DNA of 31,462 nucleotides, from positions 1 through 31,462 of the forward strand of contig QXVZ01029446.1 of NCBI GenBank assembly GCA_008931825.1. The letters run 5' to 3'. The position numbers and the translations under genes are program-made. The notes under the pieces are model-generated. The model was not told the origin of the DNA and ran no database searches. It saw nothing but the letters and a program-made list of their open reading frames with translations. Positions 10,420 through 22,681 of this stretch are shown one piece after another. Every line of letters begins with the position of its first letter. The first letter of the stretch is position 1. The stretch is from Phallusia fumigata. Taxonomy: Eukaryota > Chordata > Ascidiacea > Phlebobranchia > Ascidiidae.

Positions 10420-10432
10420 GAAATTTCTAGAA
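10420..10432. promoter_or_regulatory. Heat-shock element upstream of Hsp90
   Basis: GAAatTTCtaGAA is a perfect three-unit inverted array of the HSF1 pentamer nGAAn. It sits about 720 bases upstream of the Hsp90 start codon and roughly 650 upstream of the visible 5' UTR exon end. Function as an HSF site is inferred from the exact consensus match and the neighbouring heat-shock gene. Confidence 0.7.
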
Positions 10433-12883
10433 TGATTAAATTGTAGTTTTAACAATACTTCGGCGTTAATTACTTACCCTGGCCTATTTTCTTGCTTTAA
10501 AGGAAACTATGAAGACGATTTAAGGGCATTGGTAAACATGTGTAGCTTCGGGACAGTACCGTTGCAGCAACAACCTATATTCACGAACTTATTTCAGTGT
10601 CAAGCGTAAATTTGTTTATGTCCGTTAAATAAACGTCCACAAAGGGGTCTACAAAACCCAACACAATTACAAAGAGGTGTGACCCAGTTAGGTCTACTTT
10701 TGTTTGTTATTATTGATTCAAAACATTGATTTAAACATTTGCTTGTCTGTCCGAAAGTTAGAAATCGCTTAACAGCTGTTGTTAACACAGGCGGAAACCA
10801 CAAAAGTAGGTAGCCAACAAAATAACATTTTAACTCGAAAGTTTGTACGAAGCACATCATCGTTGGGGAAAAGGGGGTACGTTCCCCCAGCATGTATTAG
10901 GAAGTCAGACAAGCTGTGAAAAAACGTTTGTTGTCAAGTCTGGATACACTGACTGAAAAGGCGGTAATGGCAATTTTTTCATCTGTTTCCCAAACTTGGA
11001 ATTCCTCCGCTGGAGGACCGAGTAGTTGTAAACCACCGGTTGACACGAAATTTAACAGCCGTACAAACACACGTCCACAGCGGCGCTCAATGTATGTTGG
11101 TTTTACACGAACCGTCTACACAGCTTTAGCGCAGCAAGGTACATTTGGTTGTAGTTTATTGTGACGTTTTATTAACCGACAAACGCCAGGTATCGTTTGT
11201 AGTGTTGAAAAATCATAAATTCCGAGCCTGATTCATTTCAACAGGGCATAACAATCTTCGCGGCTTTAAAATTAAATAAAAAACTATATAATTGCACAAA
11301 CCATGATTACAACATAGTGTGTTTCAGGTGCGATGGACAGCATTTCGCTGTTTTGGCTGGGAAAACTACGTCAAATGATAACACGTCAATCGCATTAGTG
11401 CGTTTATTATAAGTCCAAACGAAGAGAGAATCAAATTTGCAACGAATCTATATATGTTAGTAAAAAAGAACAAAAGACACAAGTAAAGAATCAGATGATA
11501 TATCGATGGTATACATTACAGCGGGCAGCGTTTAATTGGTCATGTTTACATTTCGCACAATAAGAGTTTGTTTCAAATAATAACATACAAAGCACGCGTT
11601 AAGTCAAGAGGGCACCTAACATACAACAAAATGAGTACCAGCGACTTCGACGCGAAAGTGATAAAGTGTTTTGTAGTATATGAGCCACAAATATTATTAG
11701 ACAAAAATACTGTTTGGCAAAATACAAAAAACGCATGAAAATATAAACATACGTGGTTTCGAAGGAGCATATGCGCAGAATAATTTTATTTGTAAGTACA
11801 CGATGAAAGTGCGAACTTTCTCCAAATATGACCAGGTTTACAAGTCGCCATTTAAAGGCATCATGAAAAAGACAATTTAAAAATTTTCCAATAAAAGCTT
11901 ATAGAATGCTGTTTGTGCGGTTGATAAGCATGTTTTGGTCATTTTCAAATGTTTGACACAAGTAAGTCAAATCACTTGTCACAAGACTAGCTGGGCGTTG
12001 ATGTGAAGAAAAAATGTTGTTATAGTTAGTGTAAATCAAACCTATTTACAAATGTAGTTCAACCAACACGATGAAACATGATTGTCACAATTCGAGAAAA
12101 CAGCTTGTTACGACATTAAGCCAGGACATATTGAAGTGACATTCTGTCACCAACACAAAAAAATTGACAGCTCTGACCCGGACAGAGAGGTTTCATTGGC
12201 GACTGACCTTATCTACCAGATTAGGGACGAAGTATTAGATATAATCCATTTGTACCGTAAAAAGACTGACAGTATTCACAGGGTGTTTGGATTCGTTAAA
12301 TGCAATACATAACAAATTAAAAATATGCCAAGTTTGTTCAGAAGGTAACGACTTTTAAATACAAGGTCTGTACGTATGACTGTATTCATACAGCACATGG
12401 TAACCACCTGTGAGTCAAAAAGGAAGATAATTTACAATGTTTGGACGCAATAAGTAGACGCAGGCGCAAAACGTTAAGTGTTGGTCGTGTAATACCTCGC
12501 CGATAAACATGGACTAGTAACCAAAAATTGTTAGAATGTGTTCTAAAAAATCACAAGAATTTGTTCCTTTCATTTCGTTACACCGGGTTTTCGTTGTAAG
12601 GTGCAAAATATTTTGCCATAATTTGTTCAAATGCAAAACCGATACAAATGGCATCCTAACATTAAACGGACACCATAGTGTCAGTATAGTGGTTAGGCAT
12701 GAATTTTTACAATGAACAAACGTATTACAAAAAAAGAATGATAGTAGGATAAGATAGAGCTTCGTAGATTTGCCGACAATACTGCATGTTTTTGGCATTT
12801 TTAAAAGCTTAGCATAAGCTTTTGGTTTGCACCAGGGTAAAAGAAAGCTCAAATAACCACTTAAGTTCCCGATGTAGTAAAGA
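10433..12883. other. Intergenic region between Hsp90 and PALS1; probable PALS1 3' UTR at its right edge
   Basis: No gene recognised. The right part would include the PALS1 3' UTR; an AATAAA on the gene strand occurs at 11785-11790, about 1.1 kb past the stop, but no closer clear signal was seen. An open frame at 12082-12312 (plus) is described separately. Frames at 10600-10893 (minus) and 10916-11164 (plus) match nothing I recognise and start with non-ATG codons or lack splice context. Confidence 0.4.
12082..12312 (+). other. Unrecognised open frame, coding status doubtful
   Basis: About 76 codons without a stop, ending at a TAA, with rather balanced composition for this AT-rich DNA (predicted segments such as PDREVSLATDLIYQIRDE look helix-forming). 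It begins with TTG, not ATG, and I see no convincing splice acceptor or neighbouring exon. It could be an exon fragment, a decayed transposon piece or chance. Confidence 0.15.
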
Positions 12884-15800
12884 TTAGTCGAGCCAAGAGG
12901 CTGGAACCCATTGTGGTTCAGTGTCTAGTTTGTTGATGAGTCGAAGCAGTTCGGCGTATGACCGATTCAGGTCGAGATTTCGTATCGTCTCGTCGAAATA
13001 ATGTGCATATCGCCGCTCGATGTCGCGCGCACTTTCGATGATTTTGCGCAGTTCGTCCTCCTGCGAAAACGAAACATGACCTTGCACAAAGGCGATGTTG
13101 AGAAAAGTGGGTTTTTTTCCACTGATAGAGTGTTGTAACTATGGACCATGATATATCGCAAAACATTAGTGGGGAAAACATTAGACTTACCTTGATCTGT
13201 TTTCCTTCCTTGGACATATTTTGCCGCAGTCGTTCCAAGGGAGGAGGTCCGATAAACACTATGTAGGGTTTTAAACCCGACGTGTACAATGTACGGAGTG
13301 ACTAAAAGAGTAAAAGTGATTTCAGAATAATGTTGTAGTTATTCTTCCAAAGCACCTTATCAAGTGCAACGTTTGTTGCGAGCTAAACCATGGCCAATGC
13401 TTACAAGACATTCGCGTTAAAGTTACCTGTGTAAAAATATTAGTATTATTTAAAACTTTAAGCCTCCGCACTACTAACCACGCCCCAAACAGTTCAAGCT
13501 TTTACCCACCTCAGCATGCAAGTTAAGGACGCAAATTTTTCCCATGTCAATAACTTTGCTGACAGAATCCACAGTCGTTCCGTACAAGGTTTTCTGATAC
13601 GATCCATACTCAACGAAACGTTCCGTCTCAACCATCGATTCGAATTCGCTCACAGAAATAAAGTGGTAATCACGACCCTCTTGTTCGCCATCTTGTGGTG
13701 GCCGTGTTGTGTCTACAAATTACTCTTGGCTTAATTTTTTGAGAGACATTTGACCGAAGACATTTTTTTAAATGCCGTAAACAATTAATATCCTAAAACA
13801 ATTTTTAGTGCGATTTGCATGTTTTTTGTTATAATTCAAAGATCGACGTACGTGAGATAGCAGAAGCGAATCTTTCCCGGTCATTGTCAACCAACTTTTG
13901 ACGTAGCTCGTGACGTCCCACGTTGAGCGGACCAATCAGAACGATCGGTCGTTTGCGGGTTTCGGGTTGGTGGTATAATGCCATCTCCTCGTATGTCTGA
14001 ATAGGCTCATCTTCTGCAAACATGTAATGATCATTTGTGTTGACCCGTACCAAGCGATCGTTTACAACTTATGTGCATCTTAAATATCCAACTTGACAAA
14101 CCTACAGCATTTCATTTTTTAAAGGACAAAGTTGCGACACCCTGGTGCATCATTTTGTGATTGCAATCGCAAGATTACAGCTACCTTCACTACGAAAATC
14201 TTTCAAAAAACCTGCTTAAACCCAATCAACGTACATGTAAATAAGTGTGCGGTGACATAACAATAGCGGAATTGATTTTCTTATTAAAGTAACAGTAAAC
14301 TTAAATGATTAAACGAAAGCCTGGGAATATTTTTTGCATTGTGTCGTTTGATTTTGTGCATAAGTTTATTTAGTGGGTCGTACAAGTTAGGAAGCATTGT
14401 TAAAGGCTGATTCAACACACCTTCAGTTTCCTTGTACATCGACGAATTTTTTTTGTCCTTTTTCTTTTTTTTCTTGCCGCACAGCAAACTTTTCTTATTC
14501 TCCGGTGCATTGCTTTCCTTGTTGAGGGAGATCCGCAACGTTTCACGTCTGTAAGAGAATGTTTAAATTGTTGAGTCGGTCACAAGTTGGTATGGTAGAA
14601 AGCGAATGCCCGCGGCGAAATGAAATTCGGGGCAAACTTATCAACAAACTGACGCTTCCAAGAATGGAACGAGGTGCACAGCAGCTAGGGTAAAAAAATA
14701 GCATAACAATGGCCAGCTGTTGACATTTCTATTTGGTCTGTAAAACATTGTTTGATTCACAGGTAACATAATTCCAGTTTTGTTGTGGTGTGAGATGTAA
14801 TGAAAGCATTCTAAAGGGTTTTTCTCACACACAACACTGACTAAAACGTAGTTTTCTTGTTTGATTAAGCCGATAGCCATTTATCGAGTAATATTGGGTA
14901 ATAAGTAGAAAATTGTCCGAGTTAAACCACTACATTCCATATTCAGCAAACCGTAGAATAATTGAAGTGTACAACAGCTTGCGGGGGAGTGTCTTTTATT
15001 TCTGATTGAATCCGAGGAATGTTAAATATTTACGTTCATGTGTGTGCCGCTTATCGGGGTGTGCAGATAATTTGCCGCGCGTTATGTTTCATATTGCGTT
15101 GGTGGTGGCGTTGTCGGGTATTTAATAAAACACGGTGTTGGCCTACGTCTGTAACATGAAATCTTGGGATACGTCGTAAAAAAGTTTGAACATTATGACG
15201 CAAATGATATTTTGGGATTCGTTTGTTAAATAACAAAACTATCATCCGCGGGTATCACACGATAGTTCATCTGAAGTTTTACTACTATTATGTACTATTA
15301 TCTCCGTTTTGAAGACACAACAGTGGCTCTAGGTCATATGTACAAGAATGCGAACAAGCAGCACCGGACAAAGTGTGATGAAAACAAATTCTCATTTATG
15401 ACTTTTGGTAAAACGTCAGTGTTACTTGCAATTATTTGTTTGTCAAATACGATGATCGACAACGGAAAGAATTCCTGTATTGCAATTTAGGTCAAATTGG
15501 ATTCATGATTGGGACCTTAGGGTCTAAAAGGGGCATCTAATATCACCAAAATCAAGCCCAAACAAACACCAACGTTTGTGCCAATGCGATCTCTAACACT
15601 TGACATAGACGGAACATTTTTCGTAAGACGAAATGATAAGCAACAGAAAAGCATGTTCAGTTAGCTAAAAAACAACAAAATCTATTTCAGGGATATAGTT
15701 TTATAAGGGTCGAAGAAGTTTAATATTGGGACCAGGGAAATTGTCGCCAAACTGTGTTATATCCTATAGTGGTGATTTCATTGACGTTTTAATCAATCGT

Positions 15801-18800
15801 ATGCAATAAAGTTGCTTAGCAATTTTGTTTTTAAATTTAAATTTTACGGTAAGAAATCAACCTATAACTCACTGGTGTTGAAACTGCTGCGACGGTATGA
15901 GGCCGGCCAACGACAAATGTGTGTCGTCATCTTCGTCACGGTAGGCTTGCCACCAATCCGAGTCGTCCATACACATGATGCGCAGCACGTCACCCTTTTG
16001 AAAAGACAATCCCAGCTCACGACAAGGCAGGTAAGGATCGTCCAGGGCTTCGTAGTCAAACAACGCTCTAACGTGCTTCTGTCAACAAAAATACACACTC
16101 CGTTGCTTTTGCGGCACAATGTATTTTTACTACTTGTACACGATTTATATTTTTGGTGTTGTTTTTAGACAAATCCGACCACTACAGGGGTGGGTCGCTC
16201 AGAAGATATTTTTTTAAATATTACCGGGGGTCTTGTGAGTGTGACAGCCATCATAGTTAGCCTAACTCCGTAAGTTGCAGACAAAATTGCAGACAAACAA
16301 CACACGCTTTGTTAAAAAAAAACTGACAATATTTAGTTATGTGTTGTAACTGAAAAATGAATAAAAGTCTAGTAAACAAACGTAGTGTCAACTTGTCTTT
16401 TACAAATGGACAAAAGAAAAAAGAACTGGGTTATTGTACTCGTTTTCATAACATTTAGCATGACATAAGTGCTTTGGGAATAAGAACAGATTTGCCCAAC
16501 CCCAACATACCATATGCAAAGTGCTTAGGGCACCTTCATAAGACATTACGAATTGTAACTTACCACAAAACCAAACAAGGCCAACTACTTTCATGTAGTT
16601 TTATATTTTTATTCCACTCAATTTTTTAAAAAGACAAAAAGCTATTGTTTGGGTAGGCAATGCAATCTTCCTATGGGCGTTTGTTAAAAGACATATTTAC
16701 ACTGTGTTTTCTCTAGAAATTTAAGTGAGCAAAAACAAAACAACAAGATGCATACCACCACTGATAAGTCTCTACGATCAGTCAGGGTTCCATTTGTGAC
16801 AACAGGTTTGCTTGGGGCAGCCAGGACGAATACAAGGGTTCCATTCATCGAACCTATGACATCACCAACTTCGTTGACATCTAGTCCACGCATTGATCTT
16901 CCGTTTACTTCAATAACCTCATCACCCTCATGCAGAAGGTTACTGTTTGCAGCCAGTCCACCACTGATGATCCGACTAATGGACACTGTGCCATCATCTT
17001 CGCTGCGAACTGTTGCACCCTGAAAATCAAGTGTAGGACATCAAACAATGCACATGACAACAAAGTTGCAGCTGAGGAAGATAAAAAATATCTTGTCTTT
17101 ATAGCAAAACTAAGTTTTCTTGGCGAGTGTAGTTTTTTTTTTACATGAACCCCACTAGGCCGGTGAAACAGTTCATTTAATATGATCATTTAATTATGTC
17201 AGAAACACAAAATCCAACACAAAAATTAAACAAACCAGAGCATCGCTAGTCTTTTCAATTCTCACAACTCGAACTTTCTTGTCGGTGTACTGTGAAATTC
17301 GATTTAATATTTCCTCATCTTCAAGTGAATGAACATTAACATCTTCATACTCATTGGCTTGGGCAGGGCTTAAATCTGCTGCCCCATCATGCGCAGTAGA
17401 TAAACCCTGTGGTTGCAACATATTAGAAATATGTGTCATACAAATTACACTTCAGGTACAAACAACTCCTGCTTGTGGAAAATGTTGAATACCAAGGTAT
17501 TACATAACTATAAAATATGATTAAATTTAATATCAGCCAGCACTTCACACAGAAATGTCTTAACAATACTGCAACCTGTATTGTATAAACTACTTTAATA
17601 AAAAAATCTAAAGCTAAACATTACAAGGCATCATCACCAACATTGTCATGAAACAGTTTTTTGTGATTGCTTTGTTTCACCAGACAGCAAAGCAAGGTTA
17701 AACAATTTCTAAACAAATGTGTTAGTTTTTGTTTGAATATAGGATTACAAAAAAATTATTAGCTGCATGTATTTGGTGATTGGTATTGTTAAGTTCATTC
17801 AAGAAAGCCTGTAGTGCTAAATACTTTGTCAATGGGTTGTCAATCAATGCCTATTAAAAACCCACCACGTTTTTGAACTTTTTTGAAACAGCTTCAACCT
17901 ATTTTAATGCATAAATTTTGGTTGGTTCACAAGAGAAGAAATAATATTTTGCCTCAGGTTTAGTTGTGTGCTGGCATGTTAAATGTCATTTATGTTTGTT
18001 ACAACAACTCTTGGGACATGTGTAAAGTCAAGGTTCAATCCTTAACTGTCAATTCTAAACATAATTCAAACACCCAAACCAGCTGTATTGGAAATTTACA
18101 TCCACTTTTTGCACAACTTGAGAAAATGTTTTCACAATTAAGGAGGGATGGCGAGATATATTATAAACCACACAGGCTTTAATTTGTATTTTCTAATCTG
18201 GACTTACTTTTACATCGGGTTTGGACAAAATACGAATCAGGTCAGTAGCTTGAGGTAGTTCGCTATATTGCAATTCATCACAAATCTGTCAAAGGAAAAA
18301 TAATTGTGAATACAATTATGTGAATCTTGGTAAGTATTAATATATTCTATAACAGACAAAGCATCAGTTTCAGCTAGCAGATTTATTATAACAAGGTAGC
18401 ATTTTTCAGAACTATGGCAAAGACTTTAACCCTTGAAAAATATGGGTTCAGAGACAGGCAAATAGAGCAGTATATTTTTACACATTTGTGATTAACCAGC
18501 CAAGCATGAGTATGCCGGATTTTATTAAATGTCAAGTGTTTCGCTCTGTTCCTTATGTACATTTTTTTTTAAATTCATAGGCAAGCTATTTGTTGATCAA
18601 TTTATATGGTTACAAGACAGTAATATTTATTTGATCAGTCTTATCTATAGAAATCCACTAATGCAAATAATGTCAAAAATCCAGGAGGATACACATGCAA
18701 CAACCCCCTTTATAAATCAACAATCACTGAAACATAACTTTTTTCATGCCAGAGCAGAGTAAACACTAGTGTAAGATTTTGTTACCTCAGCAGATAAACT

Positions 18801-21800
18801 CTGTAGATTTCTAGTGACAGGTGGAGAAGTGGAGGGAGTGGATGTTTTCTCAGCCAATGTGTTGTGTAAGTCAAGTGCCTCCTAAATATCCAACAACAAT
18901 AAGGGTTGTCAATTACTTGTCATTTGGAGGCTTTACACCAAGAGTGGGCAACCTTTTAAAAGCAGTGTGTCAGCATACAAATTATGACAAAATGTAAATA
19001 AATTCGTAAGCCATGTTGTTGTTGTGACTGGTTTAAAACAAAGTGTTGTACACATTAAAATAATCACTCTTTCTGCCATAAATAACCACCTCAGGTGGCA
19101 TGTGTGCAAGGGGTTGCTGACCCCAGCTTTACACATTAACACAGGGTTATTATTATCAACTGTTTTCATACCGAGACCCACAAAAGCGATTCTACCTAAT
19201 CAGTGGCCCATTTACAGTTCCGTTAGAGAATATACCAACAAATCTATAATTGAGAAATGATTTAGTATAACTTCGCTTTTTGGCAGCCATAAAGTCTCAC
19301 ACATAAAGAAGTCGCAATGGATTTACATTTACCTCATTACCTGGCCACATCACACAATAAGAAATTGATACAATTATGGTTAAAGCACACAGGCACTATA
19401 CAGGCATTTGAAAAAGATTGTAATGTCATAAAGGGAAATAAACTAATCTCTCCCAATGGATTTTTATTTGTTTGCATAAAAAAATGTCCGCAATTGCTAC
19501 CAATCACTGTAACTGCTTTTAAAAATCTTTTTGTAAAAATGCACCTGCTGCTTGCGACACCTGCAAAAAGAGCTTGTGACCCCCATGGGGGTCGCAGCCC
19601 ACAGGTTGAAAAGCCCTGCATTAACATATATTATTATTATCCCAACCTGAAACGTTTCTTGCGTGATTAATTGTTTCAAAAAGGAGAGGTCATCTGTAAG
19701 ATTTGGGTCATCCAACTTGTGGGAAATTGAGTTCAAAGAAGAAAACATTCCATCTATTCCTATAAAGGGTAACAGATTATCATTGTGTTACATGAATATA
19801 ATAGCAACATAATATTTAAATAACAAAGATATAACATTTACTGACTTCCCAACACACAAAAACACCTACCGATTGATGGTTCACCATGGGATGCATCATC
19901 CCAATTTTCAATGTAGCTATCACGCTCATACCCTAAGTTTTCAACTCCCTTTTTGTTGGTTTTGAGTTCTTCATCTGCTGTCCTGTGCTTTAATCTGTAA
20001 ATAAGTACAATTTTTGCACATGTACATTTGGCAACTTTGAATGGATTCTTTAAACACAATAGAAACAAATTAACTAAAATAGATATATAAAGCAGTAAGA
20101 CACTCTTGATAAAGTGTCAAACATCTTGTCTTGTAAAAAATGCTCCAGTTTGTATCTTACATTTTACACATATATTTGAGTTACTATATATTGCATGAGT
20201 ATCAAACACATATTTCATGCTCAGTCAATTGTCAAGTTGTTTAAAACAAGATAAGATGGGATTCATGATGATGATTTTTTCCATGTCCATGTAGTAGAAT
20301 TATATTGGATTTAGATTGCATACCCAACCTTACTTCAGGTAGTTTCCTTGGCATTTTTTAACAAAACATTTCTGAAGAAAGAAACAAATTCCACACAGAT
20401 GTAATTTTTAAACAGTGGTGATGTTCCCACTTTTAGATCAGGTCAAAAGCAAAAAATTAAAAAGGGGCAAATACATTTTCCCCACCTAACCAAACCACTG
20501 GATGCACCCATAACATGGAAACCTTAGGCAGATATTAGTTATTTATGTTGCCCGTGGATACCTAATTTTTTGGCTAAAAGTAAATAAAACTCTAGGGTAA
20601 CAAAAAACTGACTAAAGAGAAAACCATGATAGAACACATCCAAGCCTGTTCTCCTTTGTGTGAGTAAGATTGTTTCATTGGTGCTCATCTGGTCATACGG
20701 ACTAAAGGTCATAAGGTCACAAGCATTGTTTATTAACATAGATCCCAGAAAGATTCAATTTAAGTTTATTTACCCAGGCCTGTTTTTCGATCAAATAAGC
20801 ATTATTTGACTAAGAAATAAAACAATGCATAGTCTTTTTTAAAAAAATTTGGGTTCATTTTATTGCAAGAAAAAAATTAACCGCACAGATATCCAGATGC
20901 CTATTTAGCTATTTATCAAGAGTTTCAGAGTGCCCAGACAATTTACTACAAACTGGCATACCTTTCAATCTTAGGTGCCCCTTCTCCAGCCATTTGTTGT
21001 CGAATTTTTTCATCATGTTGCCGCTGTAACTTCTGTCTTCTTGCAGACTCTCGCATTCGGTGAATTCTTTGAAAGTTCATTTCGGGTTGAGGAAGGGTAG
21101 AAGCAACTTCTGCTGCTGCCTGCAAAGAAAAAAACACATAGTAACTTATGCACCAATTTAATTACTATCAAAAATATACTGGCCCAAATAGTTCTTAAAA
21201 GCGACATGCATTATTTATAGAATGTTTCGGCAATAACCCATACCATCATCAGTGTTACAAAGCATGTCGCTTTGAAGAATTATTTGAGCCAGCATATTTT
21301 TTATCAGAATTATGAACAGATCCGTGTTTAGTGTTTCAATTTAACTACATTACCCAAAAGAAATAAATAAAACAAGAATGTGAAGAATACTTCTAGGTCT
21401 TTTGAAGTTTTGTTTTGTGTTCCTGCTCCATTTAAAGGTGTCGGAGGTGGAACTTCAAAAGCACTGCGTGGTGTTGAAGTTCCGCTTCTTGGGGGATGGG
21501 CAGCAACATATGCAGGTGGACAATCAACTGCCATTTCATTTGTTGTTTCATCAGGTGGCAGAACTGCCCCTAATCCCCCATTCATGCGATAGGGATTTTG
21601 ACTCCGAGGCATAGCTGCGGTGGCCATGGTGGTGTTTGGGGAGAAATTTAATGATTGTCTGGGTTTGGGCTTTGGGACAACACCTGTGGTGTTCAGGCTT
21701 GATTGATGTTTGTTTATACGTTGTGAGTTTGGAAGTTCAGTGAGATAAAGCTTTCTGTTTTTCAGAACATTTCTTGCTTCTTGTGGAAGAAGTTGGTGGT

Positions 21801-22681
21801 CAACACAGTTTATAGATCCATTGGCTGCAAGTCGAGACAAGCGAGCTTCCCCAGTTCTCTCTATTGCCAATGCGAAGCCCTTCTGCTCATCTGTAGAATA
21901 GGGACTTTCTATAAAATATTAAAACATTAAATCTTACACAAAGAAAATATAAATAGAGACAAGAGTTAAATATAATTTATAAAAATGAAAACAAACTCAA
22001 ACAAGATTTTAGTCTCATTAAATAATTTTTACTTTGGATACAAGCTGAGCACTAACAAATGTTTAGCAGTAATCTGATGTCCCAAAAATATTGCAAATCC
22101 TCTTATCCCCCAACTAATTCCTACCAGTAGAGTTTTGACCCCGCTTCACTCGTATTGTAATCTTCCTTGACCTTATGCACTGAAAAACAAATGTTTGGAT
22201 GCAAAAATCATAAATTAATGCTCTTGGGAAGGAATACACATGTGACTAGATGTCGCCCCATTTACCACAAACCTATCTGTGTAAATACAGAACTAAATCT
22301 AAACCTAACATTCCTTATGGTCTGCCCTGTGTCATGTGACAACAATGGTTAGGAGAAAGTTTTGAAATGGAAACACACAGTCAGCTTAAACAAACTTGTA
22401 AATAAAGAAACCTAACACACACAAAAGAGATGTTGTAATAAATAAAGAAACCTCTTTTGAAACTTTTCTAACTTTTTCACTTTAGTTCTTTACACTGCCA
22501 TGTGTTAAATAGAAGTGTTTTCTTCAAAGGTACTACTATGAAATGAAGAAACTAAAAGCCTTTACCTTCTCTATGTAACACAGAACTTCTGAAAATGACT
22601 TTTCTGCAAATTTGCAGTTATTAACTTCGCTGATAACATCCAAAGATGAAAGATCATCAAAGCTCTCCTTAAAGGGTGAAC
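12884..22681 (-). CDS. MPP5: PALS1/MPP5 (Stardust-type) MAGUK polarity scaffold, 5' end missing
   Basis: Membrane-associated guanylate kinase that links Crumbs, PATJ and PAR6 at apical junctions. Exons found, in gene order: 22681-22566, 22179-22125, 21908-21391, 21119-20962, 19994-19870, 19759-19647, 18881-18786, 18285-18208, 17406-17236, 17019-16756, 16078-15873, 14548-14421, 14013-13852, 13712-13510, 13301-13191, 13060-12884. Every junction is GT-AG and phase-consistent, giving 2681 bases, about 893 residues including a partial first codon. Features in order: a long Ser/Pro-rich N-terminal region; EMAVDCP (the PAR6-binding conserved element); a basic [12 protein letters not shown] helix; L27 segments ([25 protein letters not shown]); PDZ ([18 protein letters not shown]); SH3 ([26 protein letters not shown]); a Lys-rich hook; guanylate-kinase-like domain ([14 protein letters not shown]) whose P-loop lacks the GKS/T of active enzymes, as usual; and the tail [14 protein letters not shown]. 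Domain order and tail place it with PALS1 and not other MPPs. Human PALS1 is about 675 residues; the extra length is N-terminal. The start codon was not found. Confidence 0.95.
14549..15872 (-). other. Long PALS1 intron between SH3 and hook exons
   Basis: About 1.3 kb bounded by donor CACCA|GTGAGTT and acceptor TTACAG. I see no RNA gene or transposon in it; open frames on both strands look random. Confidence 0.5.
18939..19126. mobile_element. hAT-type MITE 1 in PALS1 intron
   Basis: A 188-base element with imperfect terminal inverted repeats: it starts CAAGAGTGGGCAACC and its other end reads CTGGGGTCAGCAACC in reverse. It is flanked by a perfect 8-base target duplication CTTTACAC at 18931-18938 and 19127-19134. 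An 8-base duplication plus GCAACC-bearing ends is characteristic of the hAT superfamily. No transposase is encoded. Confidence 0.85.
19142..19618. mobile_element. hAT-type MITE 2 abutting MITE 1
   Basis: A 477-base element beginning CAGGG and ending CCCTG, with CAGGGCTTTTCAACCTGTGG at its right end read in reverse, a common hAT terminus. It is flanked by a perfect 8-base target duplication CATTAACA at 19134-19141 and 19619-19626. Its left duplication overlaps the right duplication of MITE 1 by one base, so the two insertions are directly adjacent. No transposase seen. Confidence 0.85.
21171..21338. repeat. Fold-back (MITE-like) repeat, copy B, in PALS1 intron
   Basis: Second copy of the element at 2192-2370. 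The inverted arms are long and well kept here: GGCCCAAATAGTTCTTAAAA plus GCGACATGC (from 21181) pairs with the reverse of GCATGTCGCTTTGAAGAATT plus ATTTGAGCC (ending 21290), around the loop GGCAATAACCCATACCATC. Similarity to copy A continues past the arms (TATGAACAGATCCGTGTTT). It sits between PALS1 exons 21908-21391 and 21119-20962. Confidence 0.7.
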
